This document shows, piece by piece, positions 52,292 to 61,200 of a stretch of 64,000 nucleotides of DNA. This DNA comes from Channallabes apus (Eukaryota > Chordata > Actinopteri > Siluriformes > Clariidae). The stretch's first letter is position 1, and each line of letters begins with the position of its first letter. The stretch is taken from NCBI GenBank assembly GCA_030522415.1, contig CM060109.1, positions 33,672,892 through 33,736,891 on the forward strand, written 5' to 3'. The notes beneath the pieces are model-generated. The model saw nothing but the letters and a program-made list of their open reading frames with translations, searched no databases and was not told the DNA's origin. The position numbers were made by a program, and so were the translations under genes.

Positions 52292-55200
52292 GTATCCTAG
52301 TTATTAAAGAATAACTAGCACTGTTGCTTTTTTAATGTAATGATATAAAGTTGATATATTATTATTTATTGTTGCCGTTAGTAGTGGTAATATTGTTAAT
52401 ACTGCATCAATATCAGTGTTATTGTGGGTGTTCATGTTCTTGTTGATGTTATTAATGCCAAGCCTAATAATTATTGTTTTCAATAACACGAGTAAAGCAT
52501 ATAACACGAAGTGATGCAAGAGAGTACAGGAAGAGTAGCTTGATTAGACTTAAGAAACAGCTGATGTAAAAAAAAGTTCAGTTTTAACAAGGATTTAATG
52601 AAGTGTAGTGTAGAAGGAGTGTTACGGAAGCTCTGTGGGACTATATTCAGTGGCATACACCCCAAGTTTGAGAAAATACATTACAACAATCCTTTAGAGT
52701 ATAGGCGCCTGACAATGAGGTTGCGTATAAATCTGTATATGATCTGCATAGCAAAGAAAGTTGAGGCTGCTACGTTGGATCATGTACCCAAAGGATAGCA
52801 TGCCATTATAAAAAATAAATAAATAAAGAGATATAGCAGATCCCATGCTATGAGAGCTACTAGGGGTGAGCGATATAACCAAAATCTTCTATCACGGTAG
52901 AAGATATTTCCAACCTCGATAACGATAGAAATCACAATATAGCAATTTGTATCTGAAAATGCATAAATAAAAATTCAAACACAAAGAAACTGTTTTACAT
53001 AATGTAATTTTATTTTAACTGTGAATTGCTGAGGTTTGCCGCATTTGTTTACTTTGGCCATATTCGTTTGGATGCTTGGATTTCAGATGATAGAAAAGGT
53101 TTGATGTGTTTCCACCACTTGTTAAAACACTGCACTTGCGTACCTTCCAAATCACATTCGTCTCATTCGTATCACTTTTCTTATACCTAAACCAATTCCA
53201 CAACACAGACGATGCACCTTTTTTCTTTACAATCGCTGTGCGATCCACCGGGTCTGGATATTTGTTCTGCCCACGCCGGCTCAATCGGGTGCCACGGTTT
53301 CGTCCCACTTTAGATGTGTTTGGCTTCCCATAGAAGTGAATGTGTATTGCGTGGTTACGTAACATGCAACGTCACGTGATCTCAACCGCGATTAAGACAA
53401 TAGACCAAAATCTCTATCGGTTGACAAATTTCTACCGTTTAACCGTGTATAGCGGTATATCGCCCAACCCTATCTGCTACTGAGTTACAAATAAACCTCG
53501 AGAGACCTGCGCCAGTGGTTTCAATGACAGACAGACAAACAGGGAGTGTTTTGTTACACACCACATCAAAAACTGAGCTATGGCAAGAACAGGGGTTTGG
53601 AACAACCAGCAGAAATCTGTGGGGTGGAGGAATGTCCTTAATTGCGCTTTTCTACAGTACATTCCCAAACTTTTAGCTTGAGCCTGCAGAACTGTTATGT
53701 CACACGCCTTATAATGGTACCTTATATTAGCGCTGACATTGTACTCACCTCTGACTCTGCTACAAACCTGTGCTAAGCTCATGCCAAAACCACCACAAAC
53801 TATCTATAAACTTACACTATTTACCTCGAAAGTACCTACTACATTTACCTAATAGGTTTAGAACTTGGGTGTTTTTGCTTCAGAGAAGAGTGTTCTTACC
53901 TTCATAAGAGAGTTTTAAGTGCCCAATAGTGAGCGCTCAAAGCTGTGCATGAAAAACCTACAATCCTCCTAAAATCCACCTTTAAATAACAGAAATATCA
54001 TATCTTCATATGTTTGACATATACACACCTGTCAAAGGTTTGGACACACCGGTCAAAAGTTTTTGACACAAGTTTGGATTGATTTTCTACTTTGTAAAAC
54101 AATACTGAAAATTAAAAAACTATGAAATAACTATGAAATGTGGAACATGGTAATTACCAACAACAAGTAAATAACTACAACAACAACAACAAAAACAGTC
54201 AGTGGTTATTTTAAGACATGAACGTCAGCTGTTCTGGAACAGTTCTTGCAAGAACAATATTACCAAGTGCATTTGCAAAACCCTTCAAGCATCATGATGA
54301 TACTGGCTCTTATGAAAACAATCCCAGAAAAGTAAGACCGAAACTTACCTCTATTGTAGAGGAGAAACTCATTTAGAGTTACCCGCCTCAGAAATCACCT
54401 CAGCACCCCGGATTAGAGCTGTTATGAAGGCTTTACAGATCATAAGTAGCTGACATGTTTTAATATCAACTGTTCAAGTCAGATTATTGCATATTTTGGA
54501 TGCCCACAGCATTGTTTTAAAATGTAGAAATAAATAATCAGAAAAGTCCATGGAATTAAAAGGTGCATCCAAACTTATCACTGGTACTTTACATATTAAA
54601 ATTTCTTCCTTTTGATGCCTAGAATTTCTCCCACACAGTTATGTGCCATGCTGAGCTCTGACAAACTTTTTTTTTTTTCTTCCCCTAAAAATATCAGTCC
54701 ACATGAAAGAGTGGCAAAGGCAGGAGCTCAGGCTGGAAATGGGAGCAGAGATATCTGACAGATTTGCTGGGGAGCATGAAAGCGATGGAAACAGGATGTA
54801 ACCCAAAAGATGATGAGATCCATCTTGTGCTCATTTCCCTGATAGAGAATGGATTGGCAGGGGTAAAAATAGAAAGAATGCGGACAGTTGGTTCAGGATA
54901 GAAATTCATCGTAGGAAGCCGGTTGGGTTTCAGTAGAGTAGAAGTAATAGAAAAGTAAAAATGTTTAGTGGTGGAGAGCTTGGCAGCTGCTAGCTGACAG
55001 AGATGGAGAGAAGTCGGAGGTTTGGGCAGCTCTGTATTTAGGAAACTGTGGTTAATGTTTGTTAAAGAATGGATAGCAGGTCAATCCATGGCTTTAAATT
55101 AGCATATTAATGAATGTTAATCAAAGAAAAAAATATTACTGCAATTTATTATTGAAAGTAGGCAGAAAAGGGATCTTTCATACTGTTACTATAAACATTA

Positions 55201-58200
55201 CAAGGAATGAATTAATGGATGAAAGGATGAATGACTTGAACTACTGTAGGATAGCATATAAATGTATACACATAATCACATCGACCATTAATACTCTCAG
55301 TACTATAGCAGTTTATTATATTAAGATGTCTTGAACACAATAATGAAAAACAATCATGATCACAGTTTGAATAAAATTAATTGCAGATTTTTGTATAGTA
55401 CACAATTAAATAAAATTCCATTATTAATAATGGGGTTGAACAGTGAAATGATTGTAATCTTACATCTTACATCAGAGACTTCATTATAATTACAAGAGCC
55501 ATGTGAGGTTTGGCCAAGTTCATGAAAGAACCACACTGCACATTTAAGATGCATAACCTCTAATTTAGGACAGAGAAAATCCGCAAGGAAGTCTGTATCG
55601 TGATTCCACAACAGCAGCAGAGGACGCTGTAGTCGCATTCCTCTTCTGTCCCAAGTGACTTCAAAAAAGTTTTCGAACCCAGATCACCTGCTCGGAAGGC
55701 AGCGATGCTATCCAATATATGACACGTAATACATTTGATATGGGAAGTTCTGATAACAGTCAGATATGTAAACTGAATGGCGTGGTTGGAATAAAGATAG
55801 ACTGTGAAGCTTTGCGGTGTGTAATCTTTCAGCAAAACCTCTCATAACCAGCGGTTGAAATGAAAGACTGTAGAGCGCAAAGCTCTTCATGCCACCAGCT
55901 TCTAATGTCTTTCTACTCGGCAGAGCGAGCACCGTCAAAATAGGCGAACACACGAGAAATGGGTAGATGGCGGGAATTTTTATAAATAAACGGACAAAAA
56001 TTTATATCCTTGTAAATCTACAACCAGGTAAAAACAGTTTATACACATTGGGAATGAGGTGTACGGCCAAGGCATAATTTGAGGCTTTCTATAGGAAAAT
56101 TCCGTACCTTGTTAAGGGAACCCACAGAGCGTCTCATTTTCAGGAACATCATTAAAACGCTGATACATGATATACTGCTACACATATTAGAATGGAATTA
56201 TTGCCTTTGTTTCTACATTTGTTTCCTTGAAGCCAAAAGACTCAAAATATCCAGCGGTGTAGTAATTCAGTCCGGTTCCGTCCAGCTGGTTGATACTGTT
56301 GGCGTTAAGTCAACAGTGGGGAAGCCATTAAATAGTTTACGCTTTTAAACCTCAGTTTTCAGCACACTACAGCAGTCATCATTATCCTCCTAGAGCTAAA
56401 TGATGGATGCAATTTTCTTGGTTGTCATTACACTCATTTTAGCAGTTTTTAAACTTGAATGAAGGGTCTAACAACTTGATTCTGCTTTGTGTTTGTATGA
56501 CCAGACTGTCCGTGAGAGTTCAGCCCTGTCCCTGAGGAGCCTTTTAAGGAACAGGAAAGAGTTGAGCAATGTGGTGCCTGAGCTGCACGCTAGAGAGTCA
56601 CAGTGTCTGCAACAAGTAAGATAATATACAAAAAATAAATATTCTTTAAAAAAAAAAAAAAAAAAACGGTTTCTATTATTACACAAAAAAAAACCCCTGA
56701 AGTATGACAACAGAATCTTGGCTTTCATTTCTAAACATTTTAAACTTGATTGTATTTGGGAAAGTGGATCATCTTCATCTATTCTCACCACATGTTTGCA
56801 GCTGTTCCAGTAGTTTTCTTATGACTTTAAATATGATTAATTGCTTTGTGTATTTGATCCATTTCTTACTTGACATATGCAGGTCAACAACAACGTCTCA
56901 ATTCTCTTATAATGTCTTGGTCTAATGGTCTTCCCAGCATTGCCTGATGTTTCTGCCATTTATTTTATTCAGTCATTCTGTTGTGTGTCAATAATTCTGG
57001 ACTTTACTGTAAGCTTGCATTGGTGGTTTTAACCACAGTCTTGGTTAACTGAATGATTTTGAAATAACTTCCTCAATGTAAGTATCACAATATAAATAAT
57101 TGCGTCAGAGTTTATCTTAAGTACTTAATTAAATCGTCCAGAAACCTCAAATATGCTATTAGTCCTGAAGTGGCATTTGGGCTTAAATTTGTCGGCACTT
57201 AGATGTGGGATTCATACAGTACAAGATGCCACATGCACAATCCGTGTTCTCAGTACAGCATCACAATCAGGAAGAATATGTATAAAAAATATTACAATAT
57301 AGGCATGTTCAATCTGATAATTTTATGAACTTTTATGTAGTTCTTAATTCTTTTTTCTGTATTACTAAATGACATAGTGTTACCAGAATTATTTATTTAT
57401 TTATTTTTGCGCATTACCAGGCTCCTTCCATGGTTACTACTAATATTTTTACATTGACACGGCTGTGTTCTGTCTATTAGATACATTTCATATGCTTACC
57501 AAGTGCTACAGAAGGCGAGGAATTCACACTACAGGCAAGTATTTATGGTTCGCAGTTTGCAATAAACAAATTAGACTTAATAAATCATTATGTATATGTT
57601 TAAGACATTGCTTATGATGCTAGGAATATTTTACTGACAGTTTTGGCATATACTGTAGATGGTTTGGAATATTTTGACACAAAAACTGCAGTAGTGTTAT
57701 GGAAAAACTGCTCAGACTTGCCAAGTGATCTTCAAAATAAACACACGAATCTACTTGTGATTCGAACAGACTGTGACCTCGCTCTCTACTGAATTGTTGG
57801 AGTTGCTGAGATCCCTACATGTACATACTCTCAGAGATGAAGAAGTGCTGCTCATCAAAGATCCAAAGCGAACCTTGGACAGAAAAGACGGAAAGTCCCA
57901 GGTACTGTACATTATCTTCCTGGCAAACTGCTTGAAATGTATGCACATATGCATGTGTGTTTGATACCGGATTATTTACTTTCTAGGATCTTAAGTGTCT
58001 TGTGATGGTTTGTGGTTTTCTAGGTGTGTGCTGGGTTCTTTGTGTGACAATAGGTATAAGTTTGTAGGCAGACGGACCTTATCATCAAGCCACAATTGCT
58101 GATTGCGTTGCTTTCTTAAACATGTTTAGCCCACACATTTTTGAAGTTTTCGTTTGCTTTCCTAATTGCAGACTAACTCATCCAGAGCCATGTGCATATT

Positions 58201-61200
58201 GAGACATGGCAGCCCTCAACAGATCAGCGTTTGTACTATGTTGGGTCTACTGAACCGTTATACAACTGGGATCAGATATGCTCTGGAGGTACAGTCTCTA
58301 CAGAGGGGCATATCAGAGTCATGTCAAGCTGAGGATGATGACACGAACCAGTCTGTGTCTTCTATCGAGGAAGATTTTGTCACAGCATTTGAACATCTGG
58401 AAGAGGAAGACACAGGTTACTCACTACTTTTCCATGCTACAGTACCCATTCTAAATGTGTCACTAACACGCTACTAGTATCAATGTATCTTTAGCTCTTT
58501 GTGTCGAGAACAGTCTCACATTCTTTATCAATTAAGCTCTACAAAAACAATTCTTACATTTTATTTACCAGTTCTTTAAATATACCAGTTGTCATTATGA
58601 CATTTCTTGTTTTCCAGTTGTATATAACAAGAAGAACCAGAGAGATGTGGCCTCCCAAACTCTCCCCTCCCATTTCAAAGATTTATCTGGGTCCCGTATT
58701 ATAATTAGTTCTTTCTCCAAGAAGTCCAAGAGTAAACAGAAGTCAATTGCTGATGTGACCGGATCCATACAGAAGTCACCAACAATATATTGCAGTGGTA
58801 CAGATAACGACTGTAATCGAGCCACACCAAGTAACCTACCAAAAAGACGTGTTACCTCTACATCATTTACAGAATCTGATGATTCTGACTGCTCTAGTCC
58901 AAGTCCCATCATTTTTTTAGATGAGGTTGGTTATCAGAAGAGTCTGAAGGCAAAGCTTGACATTCCAAAGATCCCGGTTCTTAAAGAGGGTGTAGAAGAT
59001 TCTGACTCAGAAGTTTGTGAATTTTTTGACAGTTTCGATCAATTCGATGATCTGGACCAGTGTTTTGATTCTACTATGAAGGTGCCGAAAGAACAGGTCC
59101 TCGTCACCCAGAAAAAAAAGGCATCTGACGGCGCTATTAGTAAATATGATTTAAAGGGTGGATCAGCAACAGCAATGAACCCTCATAAGTTTGACCACAG
59201 GACTCTTCCAGCCAATATCAAGAAGCCTACTCCACTTAAACCGGGATCTCCGTATAGCATACATTCAGATGCGCCAGATTCTCCACGACCAGTGAGGACC
59301 TCCTGTGAGGAGAACGGAGGACTCTTCAGTCCAGTTCACTCATCAGCATTTAGTCCTCTGGGAGAAGGAGGAGCCTTGGAGTGTTTTTGGAAACTAGATG
59401 GAGATGTTTCAGAATTGCGCAAACCACAGGACCTTTGTACGCTCTATAAAACTTATTCCGATTTTGCAAACAATCTCTCGAAAGAAATTCTCGGAACTGT
59501 TTGTGGTTACTCTTCTCCTGTTGATATTAACATTAATAAGAACTTGAGTTGTGTGTGCCATAAAGAATTCAAAAACACTAATGGACATCTGATGAAACTG
59601 TCAGATATTCAGGAGACGGTCACTATTGGCAAATCACACTCGCAATCTCTGAAGGATGGGATTCAGAAGTTTGCTACAGACTTGGTTGAAATGAGCATCG
59701 GCAGTGCCTTAAGAGATTTACAGAAAGGAGTGTCGTCCTGCACTACAACACTTTGCCATTTAGCTGCTAGGCTAACATCTTCAGTGTTTCATATGGCTTT
59801 TCAAGAGATAGGAATGCGCCATGCCTATGTATTAAAGGAGCGTGCCATAAATGGATTGGCTGGTTTCCTTGTCGGGGAAGCAGTCTCCGGAGCTCTGAAA
59901 GAGTTTCTGTTTGTGAAAAAGCAGATTTTTAACAACACTGTTACGAGATTTGCAGCTGATCTTGCTGAGGAATTAGTATTTGAGGGAATTATGGAGGTAT
60001 GCCAATTCTCTCATCCTTCTACACCTCTTACCCCAAAAGATTGGTCTTTTGAACAAGAAGAGGAAGTTGTTTGTTCTTATGCTTCAGATCTTTCTGAATC
60101 AGTTCTTCAAGAAGCTTTCATAGAACTTTCCCAAGCTGATGTGACTTTCACAACACAGGCAGCCATAAGTGTGTCATTGGACAATATCTGCTATGTCAGT
60201 TCTGAAGATGCTTCACAGACCACAAAAATCTGCAATGCCCAGTCAAGTTACCAAAATTTACAGTCACTTGTCCAAACTGGTAATCAAGAAGAAGAAGACG
60301 GTTGCACTGTAAAGAAAGCTTTGTACTGTGTTTCTGGAATGGCCAGTTGTGTGCCAGTCCCTGCAGCTGGCAAAGCTTTATCGTACCTGCAGAACCCAGA
60401 GGAAATGTGTCAGTATAAGTCCAGCATTAGTCACACTTGCCAGAGCAGCCCCAAACGAAGCGTTTGTTCCCAAGGGAGGGCAGTTACCTCCACTTCAAAC
60501 ACATCCTCCGCAACATTTCCTGAGTCAGTGCTAGGTATTTCCAAAATCCGTAATGTTTGTGGTAATCTTGGGAATATATCTACGAGTGCTGCTGAGAAAC
60601 CTTCCGTGGGAAAAGGTTTTGAGAAAGTTTCTGGCACTATGGTTGAGACAATAGTAGGTGAAGCATTTGACATTGTGTCCACAAGCAAAATGAAGAAAAA
60701 AGTGGACGACTGTGCTGATTTCTTGTGTAAAAATATAGGGAGTCGAATGGCTACATGTACTGGTACAGCAAAATCACAGGATGTGGCATGTCAGAGTTCA
60801 CCACATTATGATTTATGCATATCACAGAAAATCTTGTCTTTAATTCCTAAAGGAGATTTGGATGAGTCGTCGTGTTTTTCTCAGCCTCATTTAACTTCAA
60901 AGAACATGGATAAAACACTTTGTCAATCTGGGTTAAAAAATATACGCCCACTTGACAAATTCTCATCAGAAGTCCAGCCTTCTGTGATAAAAGATACTTT
61001 GGAAGTGCCCAGTTTTGAAGGGGGTATTCGTGGGACCAGAAAGGTTGTCTCTGAAGACATTCTTAATGGCAACATTGGAACAAGAGCCAATGGGAGCCCT
61101 GGCACTCCTCCTTCAACTCCCCAACAACCATCAAACATCTCGAGTGAAAAAAAGCTTAAACAGTTTTCAAAGAAGCTCAAGGGCAAGCTTGCGAAAGAAT

